A DNA stretch of 64,000 bases. Origin: Niabella sp. Its GTDB lineage: Bacteria > Bacteroidota > Bacteroidia > Chitinophagales > Chitinophagaceae. Where the stretch lies: contig NZ_JASLGT010000009.1 in NCBI RefSeq assembly GCF_030150205.1, forward strand, positions 372,001 through 436,000. Reading direction: 5' to 3'. The notes under the pieces are model-generated. The model was not told where the DNA came from. It did no database searches and saw nothing but the letters and a program-made list of their open reading frames with translations. Of this stretch, positions 9,423-18,733 are shown one piece after another. The translations under genes and the position numbers were made by a program. Every line of letters starts with the position of its first letter. The first letter of the stretch is position 1.

Positions 9423-10715
9423 ATGAACAAAAAGAAATCACTTTTTATCCGGGACGGTGTGAACTATGCGGCGCCATTTGCAGCGATCAGTGCGTTGTTC
9501 TTTCTTTGGGGGGTAGCACACGGAATGCTGGATACGCTGGACAAGAATTTCCAGGAAATGTTGCATCTGAAAAAATGGCAATCCAGTTTTATCCAGTTCT
9601 CTCTGTATGGTGCCTATTTCTGTATGGCCATGCCGGCGGCGATTTTTATGAAAAAGTATGGGTATAAAAAAGGTGTGATCTTCGGATTGCTGCTTTTCTC
9701 CGGCGGGGCATTGCTGGCAGCTGCTACGGCTCCCCTGGAATCCTTTGTTTGCTTTCTGTGCTGTCTGCTGATCATTGGTGCCGGTTTAACCACGCTGGAA
9801 ACAGCGGCCAATCCGTATACGACAAAATTAGGTCCATCCGAAACTGCCGAACGCCGGATCAATTTTTCGCAGTCGTTTAACGGGCTGGCCTGGGTTGTTG
9901 GTCCCCTCATAGCATTGTATATATACGGTAATCAAAGTCATGTAGAAGGCGAAAAAATGATTTCTATCGTGTTACCCTTTGCCATTATCGGGCTCGCCGT
10001 ACTTGCGGTAGCCTTTATTTTTATGCGCCTGAAGTTACCGGAGATCACGGAGGAAGATGAAAATGCGGCACACGGGCATGGCGCTTCTGCTACACCCGGG
10101 GACGATCCTGAAATTTTGCCGGTTACCGTTGGCGAATTAGGAACGCAGTCCGTATGGAAAAAGCGGCATTTTGCACTGGGCGTAGCTGCGCAAGCTTGTT
10201 ATGTAGCCGCCCAAACGGGTGTGTTCAGCTACCTGATCAATTTTGTTACCGATCACGATATGTCGCCCCGGTGGGATACAAAATACGGACCTTATTTTTT
10301 ATCGATCGGTTTTGCGCTGTTTATGTTGGGAAGAATAACCGGCAGCATACTGATGAAATATTTTAAACCAACAAAACTGTTAGCGTTTTATGCGCTTGCA
10401 GTATGCGTTTTATTGCCATTGGTTTCAGCCGAAAAAGGATGGCCTTCGCTGATCGCTTTATACGGTGTTTTTTTCTTTATGTCCATTATGTTCCCGACCA
10501 TATTTGCATTGGCCATAAAAGGCATGGGAACCAGTACGAAACAGGCGGCGGCTTACCTCGTAATGTCTGTTGCCGGCGGAGCCGTGTTTCCGCCGCTTAT
10601 GGGGGCTATTTCGGATACTTATGGAATGGCAAAAGGATTCCTGGTGCCAATTCCCTTATTCTTGTTTATCCTCTACTATGCCACCAATGGCTATAAAATA
10701 AAAAAGCATAATTAA
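9423..10715 (+). CDS. fucP: FucP-type sugar:proton symporter (MFS)
   Basis: A 430-residue inner-membrane protein with about twelve hydrophobic segments. Family marks are FFLWGVA in helix 1, LDTLDKNFQ (D37 aligning with E. coli FucP Asp46) and the FucP signature TLETAANPY (E126 aligning with Glu135). FucP carries L-fucose with protons and in E. coli also handles D-arabinose and L-galactose. Its place directly after the FucI gene suggests the pair imports and isomerises the same monosaccharide. A strong terminator follows 20 bases after the stop. It could carry a related sugar; the family also includes glucose/galactose and mannose permeases. Confidence 0.88.
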   Translation: MNKKKSLFIRDGVNYAAPFAAISALFFLWGVAHGMLDTLDKNFQEMLHLKKWQSSFIQFSLYGAYFCMAMPAAIFMKKYGYKKGVIFGLLLFSGGALLAAATAPLESFVCFLCCLLIIGAGLTTLETAANPYTTKLGPSETAERRINFSQSFNGLAWVVGPLIALYIYGNQSHVEGEKMISIVLPFAIIGLAVLAVAFIFMRLKLPEITEEDENAAHGHGASATPGDDPEILPVTVGELGTQSVWKKRHFALGVAAQACYVAAQTGVFSYLINFVTDHDMSPRWDTKYGPYFLSIGFALFMLGRITGSILMKYFKPTKLLAFYALAVCVLLPLVSAEKGWPSLIALYGVFFFMSIMFPTIFALAIKGMGTSTKQAAAYLVMSVAGGAVFPPLMGAISDTYGMAKGFLVPIPLFLFILYYATNGYKIKKHN

Positions 10716-10734
10716 TATCCATTAAACATTATAC

Positions 10735-10767
10735 AAAGCGCGGGCGATCATTCCCGCGCTTTTTTTA
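10735..10767 (+). terminator. rho-independent terminator after the permease gene
   Basis: A perfect 10-bp stem (AAAGCGCGGG with CCCGCGCTTT) with an 8-base loop is followed by a run of T. It ends the GH172-lipoprotein-isomerase-permease unit and separates it from the first SusC promoter. Confidence 0.92.
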
Positions 10768-10960
10768 TGCCGTTATTTGGCAGCAATGGGCAGGAAGGAA
10801 ACCAGAGCAGTATCGGCCAGGCCGGCAGCAACAAGTGTGGCAGGTAATACGGCCTGATGGTAGAAAACAGCTGGCAGACAAAATACGTGAGAGGTATGCA
10901 GCATGTTTTTTTAAAATCGCCGGCTCTTTTTTTGTGAAATATAAAAAATATGCTATTTTT

Positions 10961-10976
10961 ACTTAAACGATTAAGC
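10961..10976. promoter_or_regulatory. putative LacI-family operator 3
   Basis: ACTTAAACGATTAAGC matches the window consensus at 15 of 16 positions. It is the distal member of a pair in front of the first SusC gene. Confidence 0.75.
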
Positions 10977-11065
10977 TATTGTGGGAAATCCCGGCAAGGC
11001 CGGTGAGCTGCAGGTATTAAGAAACACTGACCGGTTGCATGTTTGGTGTTTTTTTTAATACCGTT

Positions 11066-11081
11066 GTTTAAACGATTAAGC
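11066..11081. promoter_or_regulatory. putative LacI-family operator 4
   Basis: GTTTAAACGATTAAGC matches the consensus at 15 of 16 positions. It is the proximal member of the pair in front of the first SusC gene, 105 bases (ten helical turns) from operator 3. Confidence 0.75.
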
Positions 11082-11137
11082 ATAACGATTGTCATTTTTT
11101 CAGCAGGGGACCTCCTGTATTTTAATAATCTATAGTT

Positions 11138-14100
11138 ATGAACCAAAAACGAACCCTTCTTTTTCGCTGCCTTTTACGGCGGCACTGCCTGATGGTTTTA
11201 TGGGCCGTTTGTATGCTGGTGATATGCCGGCAGGCATGGGGCCGCAGTACTTCACTCCATCACCATCTCAACTGCTTGCAGGATACCATTCCCGAAAAAA
11301 GCTGGGTGCTGCATGGTACCGTTACAGATGTTGCTCAAAAGGCGATTCCCGGGGCATCACTGAATGTACTGCGCGCCGGCACCCGAGGAACACTGTCCGA
11401 CATATATGGAAAATTTATGATCGAAATGCAGCATGAGCAGGATACCCTGGAGATCTCCTATGTAGGATACCAGACGCAAAGAATAGTGCCCGGTAGCCGG
11501 CGCAACATATCGATTGTGCTTTACCCGGATGAAGAAGCACAAAAGATGAATGAAGTGGTAGTGGTGGGGTATGGTACTCAAAAAAAGATCACCGTTACCG
11601 GTGCCGTTTCAGAGTTATCGGCATCACAGATGCAACAGGTTCCCACACCCTCGCTCTCCAATGTGCTTGGAGGAAAGCTGCCAGGTATCATTACCCGGCA
11701 AAGCAGCGGCGAACCGGGTTACGATCAGGCGCAGGTATTTATCCGAGGCGTGGCCACATTTGCAGGAAGCCAGGGTCCGCTGGTATTAATAGATGGAGTG
11801 GCCGGCCGGGATATGAATATCATCAGCCCCGAGGAAATTGAAAGTTTTACGATATTGAAGGATGCTTCTGCCACGGCTGTATATGGGGTCAGAGGTGCTA
11901 ATGGGGTCATCCTGATCAATACCAAGCGGGGAAAAGCGCGTAAACCTTCTGTGATGCTCCGTACAGAAGCGGCCCAACTGACCTCCCTGCGCATACCGCA
12001 ATACATAGGTGGAGCAGAATATGCCGGCCTGTTAAATGAGGCCCTGCAGCATACCGGATCGGCGCCGCAGTATACGGCGGAAGACCTGCAAAAGTATGCA
12101 GATGGCAGCGATCCTTATTTTCATCCCAATGTAGACTGGACCCATACCATTTTAAAAAAACATACCTGGCAAACGATCAATAACCTGAGTGTATCCGGCG
12201 GAACGGATGTAGTACGCTATTATACCAACGTAGGCTTTTTAATGCAGTCAGGTATCTATAACACAGATGGGTTGAATAAATACAATACCAACGCCAATGT
12301 AAAGCGGTATAACTTCCGGTCGAATATTGACGTAAACTTGTCTAAGACCCTCAGCATTACAGTAGGATTAGGCGCTATTATTCAGAATGGTCATTATCCC
12401 GGTTCCAGTGCTCAGGATATTTTTAGCTCCTTATCCGTAATCTCACCCATTCAATATCCCATTACCAACCCGGATGGATCTGTGGCCGGGGGAGCGTCTT
12501 ACCTGGGCCGTAATCCCTGGGCCCTGGTAACACAGCGCGGTTATTCGGACCAGGCCCGTCATACCCTGCAAAGCACCCTTGCTGCGAAATGGGATCTCTC
12601 AAAAGCCATCACAAAAGGGCTAAGTCTGAACGGCCGGTTTGCTTACGATTATTATGTATTCAGCGGTATTAACCGGACCAAAGATTACCAGATCAAGCAA
12701 TACCTGGGCAAGGACCCGGTAACCGGGGAAGACCGGTACAGCATTGTACGGGAGGGGGGACCGTTGGGTTATAGTCCCTTTACGGCAGACAATAACCGGA
12801 AGAGTTATATGGAAGGATCTGTAAACTATCAGCGTACATTTTCAAATGTGCATGATGTAAGTGGTTTGTTATTGGTTAACCAGGAAGAGTCTACCAATCT
12901 TGTGGCGCCCAGTTCTATTTTGGGTTTGCCCTATAGATCGCGCGGGTATGCAGGCCGGGCCTCCTATGCCTACAGGAACAGGTACATGGCAGAATTTAAT
13001 ATGGGCGTTAACGGATCGGAACAGTTTCCGCCGGGTAAGCGCTTTGGCTTTTTCCCTTCCGTTTCTGCGGGCTGGATCGTTTCCAATGAAAAATTCTGGA
13101 ACCTATCATTTATCAACCAGCTAAAGATCCGCGGATCTTATGGAAAAGTGGGAAATGACAAGATCAACAACGGACGACGTTTTTTATACCTGACAACGAT
13201 CACCAAAAATGCCAATACTTATTGGTTTGGGTCCAGCCAGCAGGGCTTTCCCGGTTATGATGAAGGGCAGATCGGCTACCAGGATGTTACCTGGGAATCG
13301 GCCCTGAAAAAGAATATCGGGCTGGATGTAAGTTTGCTTAACAGTGTGGTGCAGTTGCAGGTGGATGCCTTTCATGAAAGAAGAACGCATATTTTAATGC
13401 AGCGGCAGGCCATCCCCTTTGTATCCGGCTTCTTTTCCTGGATCATCCCTTATGGCAACCTGGGTGAAGTAAAGAACAAAGGTATTGATGCCAGTTTGAA
13501 GATCCAGAATAAACCAACCGGAGACGGCTTCTATTATTCCTTTATGGGCAACTTTACCTATGCGCATAACGAGATCATTGAAAACGATGAGCCGGTTATG
13601 CATGTGCCCTACCAATCCCGGAAAGGCCATTCGATTGACGCTCCGTATGGGTTACAGGCAATGGGGCTTTTCCGCGATCAGGCGGAGATTAACCAGTGGC
13701 CGGTGCAGCGTTTTGCTTCTACGGTATATCCCGGAGATATTAAATATATGGATGTAAATGGCGACGGGCAGATAACCGCAGATGATTATATGTTTCTGAA
13801 TGGTTATCCCCGTACCCCGGAGATCATGTATGGCTTTGGCGGAACGGTGGCCTGGAAAGGGGTAGACCTGAGCATTTATTTTGCGGGCGCTGCACGTACC
13901 AGTATGTTTACGGTAGGGCCTTCGCTGTTTCCCTTTCTCCGAGGCCCCGGCAGCTATAATATTCTTAGGGAATATTATGATAACCGCTGGACCCCGGACA
14001 ATCCCGATGCGCATTACCCCGCGGCCACACCCGCTAATAATTCCAATAATTTCCAGTATTCGTCGCTGTACCTACGGAATGCGTCTTACCTGCGCCTGAA

Positions 14101-14326
14101 GAATGCAGAAGTAGGATATACCTTACCACGGGCGCTCTTGAAAAGATATGGCTTCAGCAGCTTCAGGGTTTTTCTGAACGGCACCAACCTGCTGTTGTTT
14201 GATCAGCTGAAATTTATCGATCCTGAAGTGAACAATGGCACCAATAACGGCCTGGATGCGGATAACCTGGGATTATATCCTTTGCAACGGACATTAAACC
14301 TGGGCTTACAAATCAATTTTAACTAA
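11138..14326 (+). CDS. SusC-like TonB-dependent outer-membrane transporter 1
   Basis: A 1062-residue protein of usual SusC length. After a long N-terminal signal segment (residues ~1-36) comes a carboxypeptidase-regulatory-like domain (about 56-130, SWVLHGTVTD...VGYQTQ). The plug follows, starting near NEVVVVGYGTQKK with FIRGVAT, VLIDGVAG and GVRGANGVILI motifs, then the beta-barrel ending in a hydrophobic strand (LGLQINFN). With the SusD protein encoded 18 bases downstream it should form the pedal-bin importer for large oligosaccharides. Its N-terminal ~100 residues are strikingly similar to those of SusC 2 (18734-21991), although the barrels differ. The two upstream operators place it in the LacI regulon. 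Confidence 0.95.
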   Translation: MNQKRTLLFRCLLRRHCLMVLWAVCMLVICRQAWGRSTSLHHHLNCLQDTIPEKSWVLHGTVTDVAQKAIPGASLNVLRAGTRGTLSDIYGKFMIEMQHEQDTLEISYVGYQTQRIVPGSRRNISIVLYPDEEAQKMNEVVVVGYGTQKKITVTGAVSELSASQMQQVPTPSLSNVLGGKLPGIITRQSSGEPGYDQAQVFIRGVATFAGSQGPLVLIDGVAGRDMNIISPEEIESFTILKDASATAVYGVRGANGVILINTKRGKARKPSVMLRTEAAQLTSLRIPQYIGGAEYAGLLNEALQHTGSAPQYTAEDLQKYADGSDPYFHPNVDWTHTILKKHTWQTINNLSVSGGTDVVRYYTNVGFLMQSGIYNTDGLNKYNTNANVKRYNFRSNIDVNLSKTLSITVGLGAIIQNGHYPGSSAQDIFSSLSVISPIQYPITNPDGSVAGGASYLGRNPWALVTQRGYSDQARHTLQSTLAAKWDLSKAITKGLSLNGRFAYDYYVFSGINRTKDYQIKQYLGKDPVTGEDRYSIVREGGPLGYSPFTADNNRKSYMEGSVNYQRTFSNVHDVSGLLLVNQEESTNLVAPSSILGLPYRSRGYAGRASYAYRNRYMAEFNMGVNGSEQFPPGKRFGFFPSVSAGWIVSNEKFWNLSFINQLKIRGSYGKVGNDKINNGRRFLYLTTITKNANTYWFGSSQQGFPGYDEGQIGYQDVTWESALKKNIGLDVSLLNSVVQLQVDAFHERRTHILMQRQAIPFVSGFFSWIIPYGNLGEVKNKGIDASLKIQNKPTGDGFYYSFMGNFTYAHNEIIENDEPVMHVPYQSRKGHSIDAPYGLQAMGLFRDQAEINQWPVQRFASTVYPGDIKYMDVNGDGQITADDYMFLNGYPRTPEIMYGFGGTVAWKGVDLSIYFAGAARTSMFTVGPSLFPFLRGPGSYNILREYYDNRWTPDNPDAHYPAATPANNSNNFQYSSLYLRNASYLRLKNAEVGYTLPRALLKRYGFSSFRVFLNGTNLLLFDQLKFIDPEVNNGTNNGLDADNLGLYPLQRTLNLGLQINFN

Positions 14327-14344
14327 CGCATTAAAAATACAGAA

Positions 14345-16129
14345 ATGAAAACAAGATTATTGGTAGCGGTTATTGCGGTAGTGAGCCTGCTTTCCTGCAA
14401 AAAGTACCTGGATAAAACTCCGGATGAAGACCTTTCGCTTATGGATGTATTTAAAAACCGTCTTTATACCCAATCGTTCCTTACTTCCATTTATGCCGGG
14501 CAACCCTGGGAAATAAACCCTGTAGATCCGTCCAGCCGTGCTCCCTGGACGGGCGGTTCCGATGAATTGGAAATTACCTTTCCCGGAAGTTATGTGCATT
14601 ATATGAACCGGGGCGGATGGAACGCGCAAAATATACTGGACAACTGGCAGTTTGCCTATCAGAGCATCCGTAAGGCAGACCTCTTCCTGGAGAACATCGA
14701 CCTTTTACCGTTACAGGATGGGTACACACAGGAAGATAAGGACCGTTGGATTGGTGAGGCCCGGTTTTTAAGAGCCTGGGATAATTTTGCGGTGTTCCGG
14801 ATCTATGGCCCCATGCCCATTATGGCCAGGTCCATGAGCACCAGTGATAATTTTAAGACCATCCAGCGATCAACCGTCGATTCCTGTGTAGACTTTATTG
14901 TGAAGGATTGCGATGCTGCCGCAGGCCTGTTGCCCATCACCGTTACCAGTGATAAACTGGGGCGTGCCACGAAGGCCGCTGCATTGGCATTGAAAGCAAG
15001 GGTATTGTTGTACGCCGCCAGTCCGCTTTTTAATGGCAACCCTGACTTCAGGGATTTTAAAAGTAAGGATGGCCGTCCTTTTTTTCCCCAGTCCTTTGAT
15101 GCTAACAAATGGAAGCAGGCAGCAGATGCGGCAAGAGCCTGCATTGATGCCTGCGAAGCTGCGGGTTATGGCATATACACAGCCCCCAGTAACGACCCGG
15201 TTGATAATTATACCAACCTTTTTTTGCAGAACAACAATAAGGAAGTGCTTTGGGCGATGAATTACCAGGCCTTTCAGCATCTGGAACGCTGCTCCAGTCC
15301 CCTGAGTTACGGAGGCTATTCCATCATGTCTGTATCACAACAACTGGTAGATGCTTACCAGGATGCGCAGGGCAGGGATGTGATCACTGGTTACAATGCC
15401 GATGGCTCACCGGTTATTAATGCAGAAACCGGATACACGGAGAATGGGTTTGCGGCGGCAGCCGGAAAATACTGGGATGCAGGTGTCAGCAATATGTATG
15501 TAAACCGGGAACCGCGTTTTTACGCCAGCGTGCATTACTCCGGTGCCAAATGGAAAGGATCGCCCATACAAATGTACTTTAGCGGCAAAGATGGCGCTTC
15601 CAAAAATACAACCGACTTTTCCAAAACCGGGTATGTGTTAAGAAAGTTTGCCAACCCGCTTATTAATATCCAGACCAATACCGGGTGGGATCTGAAAACC
15701 TTTATCATGTTCCGGCTGGGCGAACAATACCTGAATTATGCCGAGGCATTGAATGAAAGCCAGGGGCCGGTTACCGATGTATATAAATATGTAAATGCGA
15801 TCCGCAAACGGGCGGGGTTACCCGACCTGCAGGATGGATTATCCAAAGAAGAAATGCGGGCCCGCATCTGGCAGGAGCGGCGGACGGAGCTGGCTTTTGA
15901 AGGCCATCGTTATTTTGACGCCCGGCGCTGGAAGATAATGATCAAAACCAACAACGGTAACCTGCATGGGCTGAACATCAACAGCGGTACTTCGCAGCAG
16001 GACGTTGCTTTTTATAAAAGGACGGTTGCCGACAAACGCATCTTTATTGCGCCCAGGGATTATTTCTGGCCGGTACCACAGTCGGAGCTGGATAAGGCAC
16101 CGGATATGCTGCAAAGTATGTACTGGTAA
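14345..16129 (+). CDS. SusD/RagB-like glycan-binding lipoprotein 1
   Basis: A 594-residue lipoprotein with lipobox LLSC (C18), followed by KKYLDKTPDE, the usual SusD beginning. Family marks include the TPR-rich GEARFLRAW segment, ALKARVLLYAASPLFNG and the C-terminal ERRTELAFEGHRYFDARRW motif. It caps the SusC barrel on the cell surface and binds the incoming glycan. It follows SusC 1 with an 18-base gap and belongs to the same operon. Length and architecture are ordinary for the family. Confidence 0.95.
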   Translation: MKTRLLVAVIAVVSLLSCKKYLDKTPDEDLSLMDVFKNRLYTQSFLTSIYAGQPWEINPVDPSSRAPWTGGSDELEITFPGSYVHYMNRGGWNAQNILDNWQFAYQSIRKADLFLENIDLLPLQDGYTQEDKDRWIGEARFLRAWDNFAVFRIYGPMPIMARSMSTSDNFKTIQRSTVDSCVDFIVKDCDAAAGLLPITVTSDKLGRATKAAALALKARVLLYAASPLFNGNPDFRDFKSKDGRPFFPQSFDANKWKQAADAARACIDACEAAGYGIYTAPSNDPVDNYTNLFLQNNNKEVLWAMNYQAFQHLERCSSPLSYGGYSIMSVSQQLVDAYQDAQGRDVITGYNADGSPVINAETGYTENGFAAAAGKYWDAGVSNMYVNREPRFYASVHYSGAKWKGSPIQMYFSGKDGASKNTTDFSKTGYVLRKFANPLINIQTNTGWDLKTFIMFRLGEQYLNYAEALNESQGPVTDVYKYVNAIRKRAGLPDLQDGLSKEEMRARIWQERRTELAFEGHRYFDARRWKIMIKTNNGNLHGLNINSGTSQQDVAFYKRTVADKRIFIAPRDYFWPVPQSELDKAPDMLQSMYW

Positions 16130-16167
16130 GCATGTCTTGGATTTTATGTAACAATAAAAACAGATCA

Positions 16168-17394
16168 ATGAAAAAGATAGTTTATTTTATAATGATGCTG
16201 CTGCTGGCCGCTGTTGTTTCCTGTGATAAGTACAACAGTGGCATCAGCGATGCCGGTGTTTATAAGAATGTGTATATGCCCAGGGCTGCCAATGATTCTA
16301 CGGTGCTGGCTGTAACAACGGATGCGGCTGAATATCATTTGGGATACAGCGCGTATTTAGGTGGAACGGAGAATGCCACGGGCGATATAACCGTATCCTT
16401 CAATGTTAGTGAAGCGGATGCAATGGCGTTTAACAACAGGTATGGAACAAATTACCCCCTGCTTCCCCCCGGAAATTATGCATTGAGTAATACTTCGGCC
16501 GTGATCCGGTCTGGCCAGAGGAGCACCGATAGCTTAACACTGACGATAAAATCAGACAATGCGTTATCCCTCTTTAAAACCTATATCCTGCCGGTAGGAA
16601 TAAAGGCAGTGGATGGAGGACAGAGCAATCTTGCTAAAACGTATACTACTACTTATTACCTGGTACGGGTAGGGCAGGAAGAGATCCTGAATACAGGCGC
16701 TAACTGGGGTGGCATATTTTGCCTGGGGCCAAAGAATACGGTAATTACCAATGATAAAGTATCGAAGGATATATTGATGTATCTGCCGGATGACAAGGGC
16801 TTTTATAAACGCCCGCCATTGCGCATCGGTATTAACTGGGATGCATCAGAATCATTCTACTATGTGAATGAAAATGCCATGGTAGTAAGAAATGCTCCTT
16901 ATTGGGCAGGATTGTTCCGGTTTGACATGCATCCGGAAAATATTGTACAGACAAATCCCAAACCGGCCGAGAACATCATTACTTCTATTGCAGATTGGAA
17001 CACGTTCTGGCTGGGTGATTTTTGGAACAAGTATTTGATTGCAACGTTTGGCAGTTATATTTTAACCGTAGATAACGCCGGCATTTTATGGCGGCAGCCT
17101 GTTTTTTCAAAAATCGATCAGAACAGAACCCAGGTAGCAACCGGATTTAATTTTTCCCAGGTTGTTGCATATCCTGCTGTCAATTCCAATGCGCTGCTTT
17201 GTCTGACGGCCGGCGGAGATCTCTGGTATTATCCGGCGAGTGCAACCGCCGTTCCCGGTACCGGTAAGAAAGTGGGCAGCGGATGGAATGTATTTAAGAA
17301 AATTATGGTAAGCGGCAATGATATTTTAGCCCTGAGCGCATCTAACGGCGTATACCGGCTGGCATTTGATCCCGGTAAAAATTATATATTTTAA
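16168..17394 (+). CDS. DUF1735 lipoprotein with tachylectin-like propeller, probable surface glycan-binding protein
   Basis: The start at 16168 gives a signal peptide with lipobox VVSC (C19); the frame extends upstream to 16132 without a reason to start there. Of 408 residues, about 25-165 resemble the DUF1735 beta-sandwich (VYMPRAANDSTV..., LPPGNYAL, TTTYYLVRV). The C-terminal half has repeats of the kind found in tachylectin-2 beta-propellers: WNTFWLGDF, a GILWR...P strand, GGDLWYY and GSGWNVFKKI. Tachylectin-2 binds N-acetylhexosamines, but the ligand here is unknown. It follows SusD 1 by 38 bases and probably serves as the accessory glycan binder of this SusC/SusD pair. Confidence 0.75.
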   Translation: MKKIVYFIMMLLLAAVVSCDKYNSGISDAGVYKNVYMPRAANDSTVLAVTTDAAEYHLGYSAYLGGTENATGDITVSFNVSEADAMAFNNRYGTNYPLLPPGNYALSNTSAVIRSGQRSTDSLTLTIKSDNALSLFKTYILPVGIKAVDGGQSNLAKTYTTTYYLVRVGQEEILNTGANWGGIFCLGPKNTVITNDKVSKDILMYLPDDKGFYKRPPLRIGINWDASESFYYVNENAMVVRNAPYWAGLFRFDMHPENIVQTNPKPAENIITSIADWNTFWLGDFWNKYLIATFGSYILTVDNAGILWRQPVFSKIDQNRTQVATGFNFSQVVAYPAVNSNALLCLTAGGDLWYYPASATAVPGTGKKVGSGWNVFKKIMVSGNDILALSASNGVYRLAFDPGKNYIF

Positions 17395-17415
17395 GCGTAT
17401 ATTGGTACTTATAAT

Positions 17416-18414
17416 ATGAAAAAGATAACACCGCTATTGTTTTGCTGTTTTGTTGCAGCTGTCTGTTGCTCCTGTGGAAAGAAATCTCCGGTTACTGAAC
17501 AGAAGAAACCGGATCCGCCTGTTAACACGGGGCAGCCGGTTTATCAGGCAGATCCGACGATCTTTCCCTACCGGGGAACGTATTACCTTTATGGAACAGA
17601 TGGGGCTACGCCTGATAAAGGGATCCGGGTATTTTTATCTTCTGATAAAATCCATTGGAAGCTTTCAACAAAATCAGCAGATGGTTTTGCGGTGAGAGTG
17701 CTTGAGTCATTTGGCACCCAGGGGTTTTGGGCTCCACAGGTATGGGCCGCCAATAACAAATTTTATATGGCCTATGTAGCCAATGAGCAGATCGCCATTG
17801 CCACTGCCGATAATCCGGAAGGTCCCTTTTATGCGCGGGATCCATTGGCCTTTGACCAAAAAAATATCGACCCCTATGTGTTTATGGATGAAGACGGCAA
17901 AAAGTACCTCTATCATGTGGATATTACCAACGGCAACAAGATTTATGTGGCTGCAATCAATGATGCATTTACAGAAATTGATAAGCAGACCCGCAAACTT
18001 TGCATTACCGCAACTGATCCCTGGGAGATCCTTCAGGCAAGGGTTGCTGAAGGTCCCACGGTAGTAAAACACAAAGGGCTCTATTACCTGGTCTATGCCG
18101 CCAATCATTTTGAAAACCAGCGGTATGCTGTTGGTTATGCCACGGCCACTTCGCCTTGGGGTCCCTGGACAAAAGCCGCAGAGAACCCGGTACTGAGCAT
18201 GACCAATACCGGCAAGCCGGGGAGCGGACATGGCGATCTGTTTAAGGATCCGGATGGTTCGATGTACTATGTGTTCCACACGCATAACTCGTTAAGTAGC
18301 GTATCGCCCCGGCGTACGGCACTGGTGAAGGCGTCATTTGTGGCAGACCCCGGTGGCCCAGACAAGCTTGTGATGGATGTAAGCAGCCTGTATTACCTGC
18401 AGACAACACCATAA
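17416..18414 (+). CDS. GH43 glycoside hydrolase, lipoprotein
   Basis: A 332-residue lipoprotein with a Cys-rich lipobox (C20) and a five-bladed propeller of GH43 type. The catalytic triad is visible: the base D46 in ADPTIF, the pKa-modulating D152 in NIDPYVF and the acid E212 in VAEGPTVV. A GSGHGDLF motif with the active-site His is also present. GH43 enzymes invert alpha-L-arabinofuranosides or beta-xylosides, and some subfamilies cleave D-galactofuranosides. In this locus a beta-D-galactofuranosidase for the galactan of arabinogalactan, or an arabinofuranosidase, would both make sense. The subfamily could not be assigned. It follows the DUF1735 gene by 21 bases and ends the first SusC operon. 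Confidence 0.88.
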   Translation: MKKITPLLFCCFVAAVCCSCGKKSPVTEQKKPDPPVNTGQPVYQADPTIFPYRGTYYLYGTDGATPDKGIRVFLSSDKIHWKLSTKSADGFAVRVLESFGTQGFWAPQVWAANNKFYMAYVANEQIAIATADNPEGPFYARDPLAFDQKNIDPYVFMDEDGKKYLYHVDITNGNKIYVAAINDAFTEIDKQTRKLCITATDPWEILQARVAEGPTVVKHKGLYYLVYAANHFENQRYAVGYATATSPWGPWTKAAENPVLSMTNTGKPGSGHGDLFKDPDGSMYYVFHTHNSLSSVSPRRTALVKASFVADPGGPDKLVMDVSSLYYLQTTP

Positions 18415-18558
18415 AGATTCAGTGCAATAGCAGGCAGGTACAGCTCCGCATCCTGCGGGGCTTCTTGCTTTAAGGAGCGTTTGACAGGAACCCGCATGGC
18501 GCATAAAAAAGAATGCCTTCAAATTTTTTTTGAATCAGAAGTGAAAAATCCTAACTTC

Positions 18559-18574
18559 GTTTAAACGATTAAGC
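18559..18574. promoter_or_regulatory. putative LacI-family operator 5
   Basis: GTTTAAACGATTAAGC is identical to operator 4. It is the distal site of the pair in front of SusC 2. Confidence 0.75.
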
Positions 18575-18669
18575 TTTTTAATGGTCAATAAGCGGTAGAG
18601 GGTTCGAAAATTGCGCTGTAGTGGCGGCCGTATGTATCCCGCGGGAAATAGTGTACTGTTGCTGTATTT

Positions 18670-18685
18670 AGTTAAACGATTAAGC
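18670..18685. promoter_or_regulatory. putative LacI-family operator 6
   Basis: AGTTAAACGATTAAGC matches the consensus at 14 of 16 positions. It lies 48 bases before the SusC 2 start codon. Confidence 0.75.
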
Positions 18686-18733
18686 TTTTTATGAAAAAAT
18701 AGGTTTGTTCCCATTCACTTTAATTTTTATTTT

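Larger units (their letters stand above)
10768..11137. other. promoter region of the first SusC gene
   Basis: No gene is visible in this stretch. It carries two operator-like palindromes, centred at 10968/10969 and 11073/11074, exactly 105 bases apart. The second lies 56 bases before the SusC start codon. Confidence 0.65.
18415..18733. other. promoter region of the second SusC gene
   Basis: No gene is visible. Two operator-like palindromes lie at 18559-18574 and 18670-18685, 111 bases apart centre to centre. The arrangement repeats that in front of SusC 1. Confidence 0.65.

Noticed and set aside
7238..10715. Reading FucI and FucP as an L-fucose pathway
   Set aside because: Not excluded, but no GH29 or GH95 fucosidase, fuculokinase or fuculose-phosphate aldolase is in the window, while three families with D-arabinan activity are. 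D-arabinose fits better.
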